The notes under the pieces were generated by a model, which was not told where the DNA came from, did not search any database, and was given only the letters and a program-made list of their open reading frames with translations. A DNA stretch of 33,262 nucleotides from Bacteroidota bacterium (GTDB lineage: Bacteria; Bacteroidota; Bacteroidia; Chitinophagales; LD1): contig CANJLD010000031.1 in assembly GCA_947475165.1 (NCBI GenBank), positions 1-33,262 of the forward strand, written 5' to 3'. This document shows, piece by piece, positions 7,822-15,286 of the stretch. The stretch's first letter is position 1; the number at the start of each line of letters is the position of its first letter. Position numbers and translations under genes: made by a program.

Positions 7822-7849
7822 AAAGCCGCTCCCCTTCGGGAGCGGCTTT
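7822..7849 (+). terminator. Rho-independent terminator after the metallothionein gene
   Basis: A perfect 12-bp stem AAAGCCGCTCCC / GGGAGCGGCTTT with a CTTC loop, followed by AATTTCT. It lies 5 bp after the metallothionein stop codon. Confidence 0.85.
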
Positions 7850-7892
7850 AATTTCTAACAAACAAACACAAACCATTAAAACCAAAAACAAA

Positions 7893-8669
7893 ATGAAAAA
7901 CATAATCACTCTTCTTTTAATCTTAACGATTGCTTCTTGCAAGAAAGAAGCATTCAATCCAAATCTTACCAAGCAGTTTACCATTCAATCAACCTCTAAC
8001 GGAGCGAGCTATACTATTAAAGTGGCGCTGCCCGAAAATTACAATCTGGAAAACCAAAAGTATGCAGCCATATATGTATTAGATGGCGAAGAGAATTTCG
8101 GCAATGTTGCTAAACAATGTCAAAAGCTAAGTAGCGATGTACTGGTAGTTAGCATCGGATACGGTTATGATCGGTCTGTTGATTATACCCCAACCAAAGC
8201 AAGTATGGGCGGTGGCGGAGCCGAAAAGTTTATGCAGTTTATTAAAGATGAACTGATACCTAAAATGGAAAGCGATTATGCTGCCGATACTGCCAGAGCA
8301 AGCAGAACAATTCTTGGTCATTCTTTCGGTGGTTTGTTTGCCGCTTATGCTTTTGCCAATTACAACGGTGTGTTCGGTAACTATCTCATGCTAAGCCCTT
8401 CGTTATGGTACGACAACGAAATACTTTTCAGAATGGAACAGGATAACCGTACTGCCATCAGCAAAAATCAGCAATTGGTTTTTATGGGAATAGGTGCCTT
8501 AGAAGGCGATGGAAGAATGCAGGCACCTTTTGAAGGATTCTATCAGCGCTTAAGCCATAACTATCCCGGAATAAAACTGGCAAAACATACTGTGCCCAGC
8601 CGCGACCACGTGGGTTCAAAGAATCCGAATATAACCGAAGCATTGAATTTCTATTTCCAAAACAGATAA
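7893..8669 (+). CDS. Lipoprotein alpha/beta-hydrolase, putative esterase (Fes/IroE-like)
   Basis: 258 residues with a lipoprotein signal (residues 1-16, lipobox TIAS-C16). The rest fits the putative-esterase family (esterase D / enterochelin-esterase-like): strand with YVLDGEENFG (61-70), oxyanion region GYGYDRSVDYTP, the nucleophile elbow GHSFGG (S144) and a late His in RDHVGS (H239). Members hydrolyse ester bonds in siderophores, acyl-thiols or carbohydrates; the substrate cannot be read from the sequence. It begins about 45 bp after the metallothionein terminator and so is probably transcribed separately. Confidence 0.85.
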   Translation: MKNIITLLLILTIASCKKEAFNPNLTKQFTIQSTSNGASYTIKVALPENYNLENQKYAAIYVLDGEENFGNVAKQCQKLSSDVLVVSIGYGYDRSVDYTPTKASMGGGGAEKFMQFIKDELIPKMESDYAADTARASRTILGHSFGGLFAAYAFANYNGVFGNYLMLSPSLWYDNEILFRMEQDNRTAISKNQQLVFMGIGALEGDGRMQAPFEGFYQRLSHNYPGIKLAKHTVPSRDHVGSKNPNITEALNFYFQNR

Positions 8670-8712
8670 CCGAAAACCATTTTAATCATTCCACACCCTA
8701 AATAAACTCATT

Positions 8713-9327
8713 ATGAAATCCATTAAATATCTATCACTCGCACTTATAATCTTTACTTGTTCAACGTTGGCAGCACAGAAAAAAACAACAGAGCCTGCCT
8801 TAAAATATTTTCCTATTCCTAAACTCACCATTGAACCCGGCATTGGAATAAACCCCATGCCGATGACAGATATAAGTCTGAATAATCTCGTGCAATGGAA
8901 TATAAAGAAGCGTCTCAGTTTGGTATCGCATACATCATTTAACTTCAATGGTCCGTTTAAACGCAACTTCAATTACATCACCACCAACTACAATTTTTCG
9001 ATTATCCAGAAATTCGGAATAGGAACTTCATTTTATACAAGAAGAAGCTCACACACCTTTTCGCTCCTCGCTGGGTTTAAATATGATGCTTACAAAGAAA
9101 CCATGAACAATCCTGAGTTTGAAAAGACGGTCGCGAAAGTAAATGCAATAAGTCCAGACTTTGGTTTTATGTATAACGGTAAGGTAGGACAGAAAAAACT
9201 CTTCTTCAGCTACCGCTTGTATGTGCCGCTCTATCCTTATCCGGTTACGGGAACCGATATATCTTCCATCACAGGTAACCTGTCAAACATATCTTTAGAG
9301 TTCGGCTTGGGTATCCGGTTAAAATAA
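8713..9327 (+). CDS. Predicted outer-membrane beta-barrel protein of unknown function
   Basis: 204 residues with a signal peptide (1-21, ending TLAAQ). The mature part alternates polar and hydrophobic residues in strand-sized blocks and ends with LEFGLGIRLK, consistent with a small outer-membrane barrel. No family recognised beyond that. It lies 43 bp after the esterase gene on the same strand and may share its transcript. Confidence 0.75.
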   Translation: MKSIKYLSLALIIFTCSTLAAQKKTTEPALKYFPIPKLTIEPGIGINPMPMTDISLNNLVQWNIKKRLSLVSHTSFNFNGPFKRNFNYITTNYNFSIIQKFGIGTSFYTRRSSHTFSLLAGFKYDAYKETMNNPEFEKTVAKVNAISPDFGFMYNGKVGQKKLFFSYRLYVPLYPYPVTGTDISSITGNLSNISLEFGLGIRLK

Positions 9328-9335
9328 AGACCTCA

Positions 9336-9366
9336 TTTCATGGTTGGTGTAGTCACCAAAATGAAA
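9336..9366. repeat. Imperfect inverted repeat upstream of the Crp-family gene
   Basis: Arms TTTCAT-GG-TTGGTG (9336-9349) and CACCAA-A-ATGAAA (9354-9366) with a TAGT loop. There is no U-tract on either side, so it may be a regulatory site rather than a simple terminator. It lies just upstream of a -7 box at 9381. Confidence 0.5.
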
Positions 9367-9380
9367 GAAAAAAGGTTGTA

Positions 9381-9388
9381 TATATTTG
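9381..9388 (+). promoter_or_regulatory. Candidate -7 box upstream of the Crp-family gene
   Basis: TATATTTG is an exact match to the Bacteroidota -7 consensus TAnnTTTG and lies 53 bp before the start codon at 9442. No convincing -33 element is seen. Confidence 0.45.
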
Positions 9389-9441
9389 AATTTACCGGAC
9401 AGTGTAACGCACTATGCTGCAAGACCGGGCACACAAATTAA

Positions 9442-10017
9442 ATGGAACAAAAGCTCCTGAAATATTTTCAACGGATAATGCCTCTTTCACAAGAAGAGAT
9501 TGAAGCCATTGTTGAAACTATGACCATTAAGCAATATAAAAAGGGAACTGTTTTACTTAAAGAAGGACAAATTTCCACCGAAGCTTATTTTGTTTTAGAA
9601 GGTTGTGTAAGGCAGTATTACCTGGTTGATGGCGATGAAAAGACAGCTAACTTCTTTACTGAAGAGCAATGGGTAATTTCCATGCAAAGCTTTGGCGAGC
9701 AAAAACCTTCTAACCATTATCTGGATTGTTGTATGGATTGCTCATTGGTGGTTGGCAACAGAGATAAGGAAGAATATCTGTACAAACGGTTTCCAAAATT
9801 GGAAACCGTTTCACGAAAAGTAATGGAGAAAGTTTTTGCAGAGCAACAGGAAAGAATGTCGACCTATACTACCGATACACCAGAACAGCGTTATTTGAAA
9901 ATCTTAAAATCACGACCCGATCTGTTTCAAAAAATACCGCAGTATCAAATAGCCAGCTACATTGGCGTTAAGCCGGAATCACTAAGCAGAATAAGAAAAC
10001 GACTGCTTAGCAAGTAG
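9442..10017 (+). CDS. Crp/Fnr-family transcriptional regulator
   Basis: 191 residues. The N-terminal part (about 10-125) is a cyclic-nucleotide-binding-type beta roll (IKQYKKGTVLLKEGQISTEAYFVLEGCVRQYY). The C-terminus has a winged helix with recognition segment QIASYIGVKPESLSRIRKRL. This is the common short Bacteroidota Crp-like subfamily in which the cAMP-contact residues are usually not conserved, so the ligand is unknown. The gene converges on the DUF6010 gene with a single base between stops. The MDR oxidoreductase beyond it may be a target; Crp-like regulators next to such genes are frequent in this phylum. Confidence 0.88.
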   Translation: MEQKLLKYFQRIMPLSQEEIEAIVETMTIKQYKKGTVLLKEGQISTEAYFVLEGCVRQYYLVDGDEKTANFFTEEQWVISMQSFGEQKPSNHYLDCCMDCSLVVGNRDKEEYLYKRFPKLETVSRKVMEKVFAEQQERMSTYTTDTPEQRYLKILKSRPDLFQKIPQYQIASYIGVKPESLSRIRKRLLSK

Positions 10018-10018
10018 A

Positions 10019-10399
10019 TTAATTAGTTTTTACCGGTTTCAGTTTCACGTAGAAATACAAGGCAAGTAAAATATCGATGGTGATACAAAATATATCGTAA
10101 CCATGCGGTGCAACTGTGCTTGCGTGCGGAAACAAAACATCCCAAAGTCCATGAAGTCCAAGCCCGATGACAGTAAACAGGTAGTGTTTCTTGTATCCGA
10201 AATAAGCGAACGATAAAAAGAATAATGCTCCGGGAATAGTAAGAGCAAGTGAATGCGGGTCAATCGAAAATCCGATATAGATAAACGGTATAACTGCCAG
10301 GTTCAGCGAAGCGTAGAACCCTAAATCAATTTTCCTGAATATCTCAGCCACAGCAATTACTAAAGCGGTAACGATAAGAGCTAAAATTAAACTGGTCAT
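10019..10399 (-). CDS. DUF6010-like integral membrane protein
   Basis: 126 residues with four predicted transmembrane helices (about 3-20, 30-48, 55-85 and 100-120). The motif GLHGLWDVLFPH (82-93) is typical of a small Bacteroidota membrane family that I recall as DUF6010. Function unknown. It lies 24 bp downstream of the MDR oxidoreductase on the same strand, so the two are probably one operon. Confidence 0.75.
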   Translation of the reverse strand: MTSLILALIVTALVIAVAEIFRKIDLGFYASLNLAVIPFIYIGFSIDPHSLALTIPGALFFLSFAYFGYKKHYLFTVIGLGLHGLWDVLFPHASTVAPHGYDIFCITIDILLALYFYVKLKPVKTN

Positions 10400-10423
10400 A
10401 TTTTTTGGTTTTTAAGTGATAGA

Positions 10424-11377
10424 TTAAATAGTAATGCTGATGTTTCCTTTCTTATGTCCTTTCTCAACATAAGCGTGAGCGGCTGCAATTTGCTCTAATG
10501 GATAGGTTCGGTCAATAACCGGTTTATACTTACCTGCCTCCATAAGTTCTTTTAGAAAAATAATGTCCTCTGCTTTGTGACTTATTACACCGGTCAATAC
10601 TTTTCTTTCGCTTGTCATGGAAATCCTGGCACCTTGAAGCATTTCCGACATTCCTGCAGCACTTAAAATCATTACACCGTTTTTAGTAAGTGAATTTAAA
10701 CTGCGTGAAACATCTATTGCCTTCACAGTATCAAAAATCACATCATAAGTTTCGCCATTCTGAGTAAAATCCTCTTTGGTATAATCAATCACTTTATCGA
10801 CACCGATAGCTTTTACCAAATCAATATTCGCTGTGCTGCAAACACCGGTCACATTAGCTCCAAATGACTTTGCCAATTGAACAGCAGCAGTTCCAACAGC
10901 ACCGGATGCTCCTACTACAAGAACTTTTTGTCCGGGTTTTATCATTGCCTTCTTTATAAAGTGCAATGCTGTAACTCCACCAAAAGGAATCCCTGCTGCT
11001 TCATGATGCGAAATAGCAGCGGGTTTCAACGCCAACGACCCATCTTCGGGAACACAGATATACTCTGCATAAGCACCAAACTTCATATCAGTATGACCAA
11101 ACACCTGGTCACCAACTTTAAAAAGTTTGACTTGGCTACCTACACTTTCTACTTCACCCGAAAAAACAGTACCGAGAATATTAGTTCTTGGTTTTAGCAA
11201 ACCGAAAATAAATCTGACTGCAAACGGGTCAGCCTTGCGCAAGCGCACATCGCCCGAATTAACTGCGGTGGCTTTAATTCGTAAAAGAATTTCATTGCCT
11301 TTTGGACTTGGCTTAGCCACTTCCTTAACCTGGAGAACTTCCGGAGAACCATACTGAGTGTAAACTGCTGCTTTCAT
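10424..11377 (-). CDS. NAD(P)-dependent MDR oxidoreductase (quinone-oxidoreductase-like)
   Basis: 317 residues of the medium-chain dehydrogenase/reductase family. An N-terminal GroES-like domain (about 25-130) is followed by the Rossmann nucleotide-binding motif VLVVGASGAVGTAAVQLA (about 150-167). The Cys ligands of zinc-dependent alcohol dehydrogenases are absent, placing it with zinc-free quinone oxidoreductase/enoyl-reductase-like members. The probable reaction is NAD(P)H-dependent reduction of a quinone or enone; the substrate is unknown. It heads a short operon with the DUF6010 gene. Confidence 0.88.
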   Translation of the reverse strand: MKAAVYTQYGSPEVLQVKEVAKPSPKGNEILLRIKATAVNSGDVRLRKADPFAVRFIFGLLKPRTNILGTVFSGEVESVGSQVKLFKVGDQVFGHTDMKFGAYAEYICVPEDGSLALKPAAISHHEAAGIPFGGVTALHFIKKAMIKPGQKVLVVGASGAVGTAAVQLAKSFGANVTGVCSTANIDLVKAIGVDKVIDYTKEDFTQNGETYDVIFDTVKAIDVSRSLNSLTKNGVMILSAAGMSEMLQGARISMTSERKVLTGVISHKAEDIIFLKELMEAGKYKPVIDRTYPLEQIAAAHAYVEKGHKKGNISITI

Positions 11378-11551
11378 TTTTTTGTGTGTTTAGTTATTGA
11401 ATAATTTCAGGGGACAAAAGTATTTGCCCACTATCTGCTATTCATTGACTTTGGTTAAGAAATGAAATTGCTATTTAAGAATACAGAATGATGTATGATA
11501 TCATTAGGATATATCGAACATGCCACGAATACCGTGGTCGTTTACTGAGAA

Positions 11552-11899
11552 TTATGAATTCCGATTCCAAGGTAGCAGTTTCTTTTTTTCGGCTAACACT
11601 TCATCAGGAAAGTCATGTAGGAATCCGTTATTCTGTGGCCCTGATCTCATCTCCTTAATCTTAGCATCGTAATGCGGGTCAGAATTGTCTTCATGGAGAA
11701 TATGTATTCGCACATACATATCGTGCATTTGCAAGGCAGTAATCTCGTTCATTGCCCAACCAATCCGTTTATCATTTTTTACAGTCACATATTTTTGCCC
11801 ACCTTCTAAAGCCGAATTATCGACCCGATATGTGGTGATCTTTGTGGAAGTATCTCCATTAAAATCACTTTTGACTAAATAAAAAGATTGGTCTTTCAT
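11552..11899 (-). CDS. Hypothetical protein, 115 residues
   Basis: No recognised family. The sequence is soluble and mixed in charge, with no signal peptide or membrane segment. Features are a strand-like N-terminus (SFYLVKSDFNGDTSTKITTYRV) and an aromatic/His region around HDMYVRIHILHEDNSDPHYD. A perfect palindrome (AAAAGTA-TG-TACTTTT, 11927-11942) lies just upstream and may be its operator. It is the last gene before the restriction-modification locus. Confidence 0.6.
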   Translation of the reverse strand: MKDQSFYLVKSDFNGDTSTKITTYRVDNSALEGGQKYVTVKNDKRIGWAMNEITALQMHDMYVRIHILHEDNSDPHYDAKIKEMRSGPQNNGFLHDFPDEVLAEKKKLLPWNRNS

Positions 11900-11926
11900 A
11901 CAATATTTTTTGTTATGCTAGGATTT

Positions 11927-11942
11927 AAAAGTATGTACTTTT
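11927..11942. promoter_or_regulatory. Perfect palindrome upstream of the 115-residue protein gene
   Basis: AAAAGTA-TG-TACTTTT, 7-bp perfect arms with a 2-base centre, 28 bp upstream of the minus-strand start at 11899. A dimeric repressor site is possible; this is speculative. Confidence 0.3.
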
Positions 11943-12030
11943 ATACTAACAATGACTAAAATGAAAAAATAGCACAAACGCGTTTTATACCAGAATTGTA
12001 ATGCAAAATCACTATGTATATGATATATTT

Positions 12031-12240
12031 TTCCGGCATATTCTGGAATTTGCCGTAAAACGCCAGATTAATTCGGGCAACTCCGGAGTAATAAATCTAA
12101 CTCCGGATTATTCCTTATTACTCCGAATTTTTTTGGAATAATCGGGAATAATAAAACGTATTCCGAACTATTCCAAAATTGAAAATTCAACTCCAGAAAA
12201 TTTTAGAATACTCCGACCTTTTACGGCTTACTCAACGAAA
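12031..12240. repeat. Degenerate 10-bp periodic array (about 21 units, consensus YTCCGGANTA)
   Basis: Cut into consecutive 10-base blocks from 12031, the sequence reads as variants of one unit: ttccggcata, ttctggaatt, cgccagatta, ctccggagta, ctccggatta, ctccgaattt, ttccgaacta, ctccagaaaa, ctccgacctt and so on. By hand count over 21 blocks, T occupies column 2 in 18, C column 3 in 14, C column 4 in 13 and A column 10 in 17. The best copies contain palindromic TCCGGA. The phase is kept without slippage for about 210 bp and is lost at 12241. Function unknown. Confidence 0.7.
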
Positions 12241-12423
12241 CCATAATCTCTCTAAAACTCGCTAAGCCTGCTTCCAATTTCAGAATATATTCCAGTAAAT
12301 ATTTCAATAGCTGTGGGTTCCTTTTATACTTTCAGATTCCTTTAATGTATTATTGGTCTTAGTCATATTCAATCTAAAGAAACTATTTTTCTGAAGACTT
12401 CATCCACCAAAAAGAAAACTTAG

Positions 12424-14019
12424 ATGTCAGAAGACCAAAAGAAAAATCTTGAACAGCAGCTTTGGAATATAGCCAATACCCTCCGCGGCAGAATTGATGC
12501 CGATGGATTTCGGGATTATATTCTGGGGTTTATTTTCTATAAATATTTGTCAGAGAAAATGGAGATGTATGCTAATTCCATTTTAAAACAGGACAAGATA
12601 AAGTATCGCGCTATTCAAGAGAACACAACCAAAGGCAAAGAATATATTGAAGCTATACGAGAGGAATCGCTGAAAAAATTGGGCTACTTTTTAAAACCAT
12701 CCGAACTGTTCAGTGAAATTGCCGCCAGAGGGAATAAGGTTAACGAAGACGAAGAAAAAAGTAAAGTAGATGAAGAAAATGCAGACAACTTTATTTTAGA
12801 AGACTTGCAAAAGATACTCAACAATATACAGTTGAGTACCATGGGCACAGATAGCGAAGAAGACTTTGACAACCTGTTTGAGGACGTTGATTTAAACAGT
12901 ACCAAACTTGGTAAAACACCCGAAGCGAGAAATGTCATTATTGCCAAGGTATTAGCCCACCTCGATAAAATTGATTTTAGACTTGAGCAAACCGATGCTG
13001 ATGTATTAGGCGATGCTTACGAATACCTGATTGGGCAATTTGCCAGCGGAGCAGGTAAAAAGGCCGGTGAATTTTATACCCCGCAAGAAGTAAGCAAGAT
13101 ACTAGCAAAGTTGGTAACTACCGGTAAGAGCAAACTGAAATCGGTTTATGACCCTACCTGCGGCTCAGGTTCATTGTTATTGCGGGTGGCTAAAGAAGTG
13201 AAAGAGGTAACTAACTTCTACGGGCAGGAATTAAACCGCACCACTTACAACTTGGCGCGGATGAACATGATTTTGCACGATGTACATTACCGGAGGTTTG
13301 ATATTAAACAGGAGGACACATTAGAGCATCCGCAACATTTAGATAAACAGTTTGAAGCCATTGTAGCCAACCCGCCTTTTAGCGCACAATGGAGTGCGAA
13401 CCCATTGTTTACTACGGATGACCGCTTTAGCCAATACGGAAAACTGGCACCGGGCGGCAAAGCCGACTTTGCGTTTGTGCAACACATGATTTTTCATTTG
13501 GCGGATAACGGAATTATGGCAACTGTTTTGCCACACGGGGTTTTGTTTCGCGGGGCAGCAGAATTGCATATTCGCAAATACCTGATTGAGCAGAAAAATT
13601 ATTTAGATGCCGTAATTGGTTTACCTGCCAATATATTTTACGGAACAAGTATTCCCACTTGTATTTTGGTGCTAAAAAAGTGCCGCGAAAACCCCGATGA
13701 TGTTTTATTTATTGATGCAAGCCAAGGTTTTGAAAAGGTAAAAACGCAAAATATGTTGCGTAAGGAACATATTGATAAAATTATTGACACGTATCGCAAC
13801 CGGAATGAAATAGAAAAATACAGCCACCGCGCCACTTTAAAAGAAATTGCAGATAACGATTACAACCTCAACATTCCTCGCTATGTAGACACATTTGAAG
13901 CGGAAGAAGAAATTGACATTAAAGCGGTAATGGGGGAAATAAAAAATTTAGAAACCCAACGGGATGGTTTAGATAAACAGATTGACGTTTACTTAAAAGA
14001 ATTAGGATTGGTTTTTTGA
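12424..14019 (+). CDS. hsdM: Type I restriction-modification system DNA methyltransferase subunit
   Basis: 531 residues. The N-terminal HsdM helical domain (about 5-150) contains the family signature IANTLRGRIDADGFRDYILGF. The N6-adenine methyltransferase core has SAM-binding motif I DPTCGSGSLL (243-252) and catalytic motif IV NPPF (316-319). With HsdS it forms the M2S1 methyltransferase, and with HsdR the R2M2S1 nuclease. It starts the locus, followed after 49 bp by hsdS. No frameshift or missing motif. Length is normal for the family. Confidence 0.95.
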   Translation: MSEDQKKNLEQQLWNIANTLRGRIDADGFRDYILGFIFYKYLSEKMEMYANSILKQDKIKYRAIQENTTKGKEYIEAIREESLKKLGYFLKPSELFSEIAARGNKVNEDEEKSKVDEENADNFILEDLQKILNNIQLSTMGTDSEEDFDNLFEDVDLNSTKLGKTPEARNVIIAKVLAHLDKIDFRLEQTDADVLGDAYEYLIGQFASGAGKKAGEFYTPQEVSKILAKLVTTGKSKLKSVYDPTCGSGSLLLRVAKEVKEVTNFYGQELNRTTYNLARMNMILHDVHYRRFDIKQEDTLEHPQHLDKQFEAIVANPPFSAQWSANPLFTTDDRFSQYGKLAPGGKADFAFVQHMIFHLADNGIMATVLPHGVLFRGAAELHIRKYLIEQKNYLDAVIGLPANIFYGTSIPTCILVLKKCRENPDDVLFIDASQGFEKVKTQNMLRKEHIDKIIDTYRNRNEIEKYSHRATLKEIADNDYNLNIPRYVDTFEAEEEIDIKAVMGEIKNLETQRDGLDKQIDVYLKELGLVF

Positions 14020-14068
14020 TTTATATGAAATCCTCAATGTTTATAGCAGTAGCATAAAAGTATTCGAG

Positions 14069-15274
14069 ATGGCGACTAAAAAATTAAAGGTAGTGAACGT
14101 TCCGAATTTGAGATTTATGGAATTTGAGGGGGAGTGGAAGAAAAAGAAGTTGGGAGATTTAGGAGATTTTGTTGGAGGTGGAACTCCCACATCGTCAAAC
14201 CTGAATTTTTGGAGTGGTAACATTCCTTGGGTTTCATCCTCAGACCTAGTTGAAAATAACATCTATACTTTACGGATAACAAGATTTATTACTCAAGATG
14301 CTATTGATAATTCAGCAACAAAGTTTTGCGTTGCCCCTGTTATCTTAATTGTTTCTAGGGTTGGGGTTGGCAAGGTTGCATATTCAACCGAAAGCCTTTG
14401 CACAAGCCAAGACTTTACGAATGTTATTAATATGCAATGTAACGGACTGTTTCTTTGCTATTTCTTGTCTGTAGAAATGCTAAAAGAAGTTGCAAAGACT
14501 CAAGGAACTTCTATAAAAGGAATCTCAACTAGCGACATAAAATGCAAGCAATTATTTGTTCCAAAAGATGAAGAGCAACAAAAGATAGCTTCTTTTCTTA
14601 CCTTAATTGACAAACGTATTTCCACTCAAAGGAAAATAATTGAGCAACTGGAAACCTTAAGTAAAGGGCTAAGAGAAAAGTTGTTTAGTCAGCAATTGAG
14701 GTTTAAGGATGACAATGGAAAGAATTTTGTAAAGTGGGAGACGAAGAAGTTGAGAGAGGTTTGCGAAATTAATCCTAAAAGTGGTAATCTGCCTTCTTCG
14801 TTTATTTATATTGATTTAGAAAGTGTTGTTGATGGCATGTTGTTGAAAGAAGAGAGAATAGAAAAGCAAGAAGCTCCTAGTAGAGCTCAGAGAATATTAA
14901 GAAAAGGAGATGTGCTATTTCAGATGGTACGACCTTACCAGAAAAACAATTTTTATTTTCAAAGAGAAGGAGATTACGTTGCCTCAACGGGGTATGCTCA
15001 AATTAGAACAACAAATAATTCACAATTCATTTTTCAGTATCTGCACTATCAAAAATTTGTAGATGAAGTGATTGAAAAGTGTACCGGAACAAGTTATCCT
15101 GCAATTAGTTCAACAGACCTTTCAAATATTTTTATTGAAATTCCATCAGTCGCGGAGCAAACCAAAATCGCCAATTTTTTATCTGTAATAGACAAGAAAA
15201 CAGATGCAGAAAAACTATTGCTTGAACAAATTGAAATGCAGAAGCGATTTTTGTTGCAAAATCTTTTTATATAA
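14069..15274 (+). CDS. hsdS: Type I RM specificity subunit, expressed copy
   Basis: 401 residues in the usual two-half layout: a target-recognition domain (about 15-165), a central conserved helix (DKRISTQRKIIEQLETLSKG, about 183-202), a second recognition domain (about 220-360) and a C-terminal conserved helix ending LLQNLFI. It has its own ATG directly behind hsdM, so it is the active copy. The central conserved region (14623-14712) is repeated as a perfect 90-bp inverted copy in the opposing hsdS cassette, and the first 19 bp of the N-terminal conserved stretch (14099-14117) are repeated at 16427-16445. Recombination would exchange recognition domains. It converges on the second hsdS, and the two stop codons overlap in an 8-bp palindrome. 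Confidence 0.93.
   Translation: MATKKLKVVNVPNLRFMEFEGEWKKKKLGDLGDFVGGGTPTSSNLNFWSGNIPWVSSSDLVENNIYTLRITRFITQDAIDNSATKFCVAPVILIVSRVGVGKVAYSTESLCTSQDFTNVINMQCNGLFLCYFLSVEMLKEVAKTQGTSIKGISTSDIKCKQLFVPKDEEQQKIASFLTLIDKRISTQRKIIEQLETLSKGLREKLFSQQLRFKDDNGKNFVKWETKKLREVCEINPKSGNLPSSFIYIDLESVVDGMLLKEERIEKQEAPSRAQRILRKGDVLFQMVRPYQKNNFYFQREGDYVASTGYAQIRTTNNSQFIFQYLHYQKFVDEVIEKCTGTSYPAISSTDLSNIFIEIPSVAEQTKIANFLSVIDKKTDAEKLLLEQIEMQKRFLLQNLFI
14099..14117 (+). repeat. Outer 19-bp inverted repeat, copy 1 (5' end of hsdS)
   Basis: GTTCCGAATTTGAGATTTA, identical to the reverse complement of 16427-16445. Inversion between the copies would swap the complete hsdS reading frames behind the start codon of hsdS. 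Confidence 0.85.
14623..14712 (+). repeat. Central 90-bp inverted repeat, copy 1
   Basis: Identical over 90 bases to the reverse complement of 15901-15990. One mismatch follows, then 9 more matching bases. It encodes the central conserved helix of HsdS. Inversion here exchanges only the second recognition domains. Confidence 0.95.
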
Positions 15275-15286
15275 ACATGTTTTGCA
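15255..15286. repeat. Palindrome at the convergent hsdS 3' ends
   Basis: TGCAAAA (15255-15261) pairs with TTTTGCA (15280-15286) around the perfect core TTTATATAAA (15266-15275). Both hsdS stop codons lie in the core. It is the third inverted repeat of the locus and marks its centre of symmetry. Confidence 0.75.

Larger units (their letters stand above)
11900..12423. other. 524-bp gene-free region between the hypothetical gene and hsdM
   Basis: No open frame worth reporting. It contains the palindrome at 11927-11942, the 10-bp-periodic array at 12031-12240, and an AT-rich stretch (12241-12423) that should carry the hsdM promoter. A TATACTTTC string near 12330 loosely resembles a -7 box. This may be the left edge of the restriction-modification island. 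Confidence 0.6.

Noticed and set aside
7637-7984. 115-residue minus-strand ORF rich in Ala/Val/Cys over the metallothionein gene
   Set aside because: It is the antisense of the Cys codons of the metallothionein gene and of the terminator and esterase start. It has no family features.
12031-12240. 10-bp periodic array as a CRISPR or coding repeat
   Set aside because: Units are far too short for CRISPR, a 10-bp period cannot keep a reading frame, and stop codons occur in all frames.
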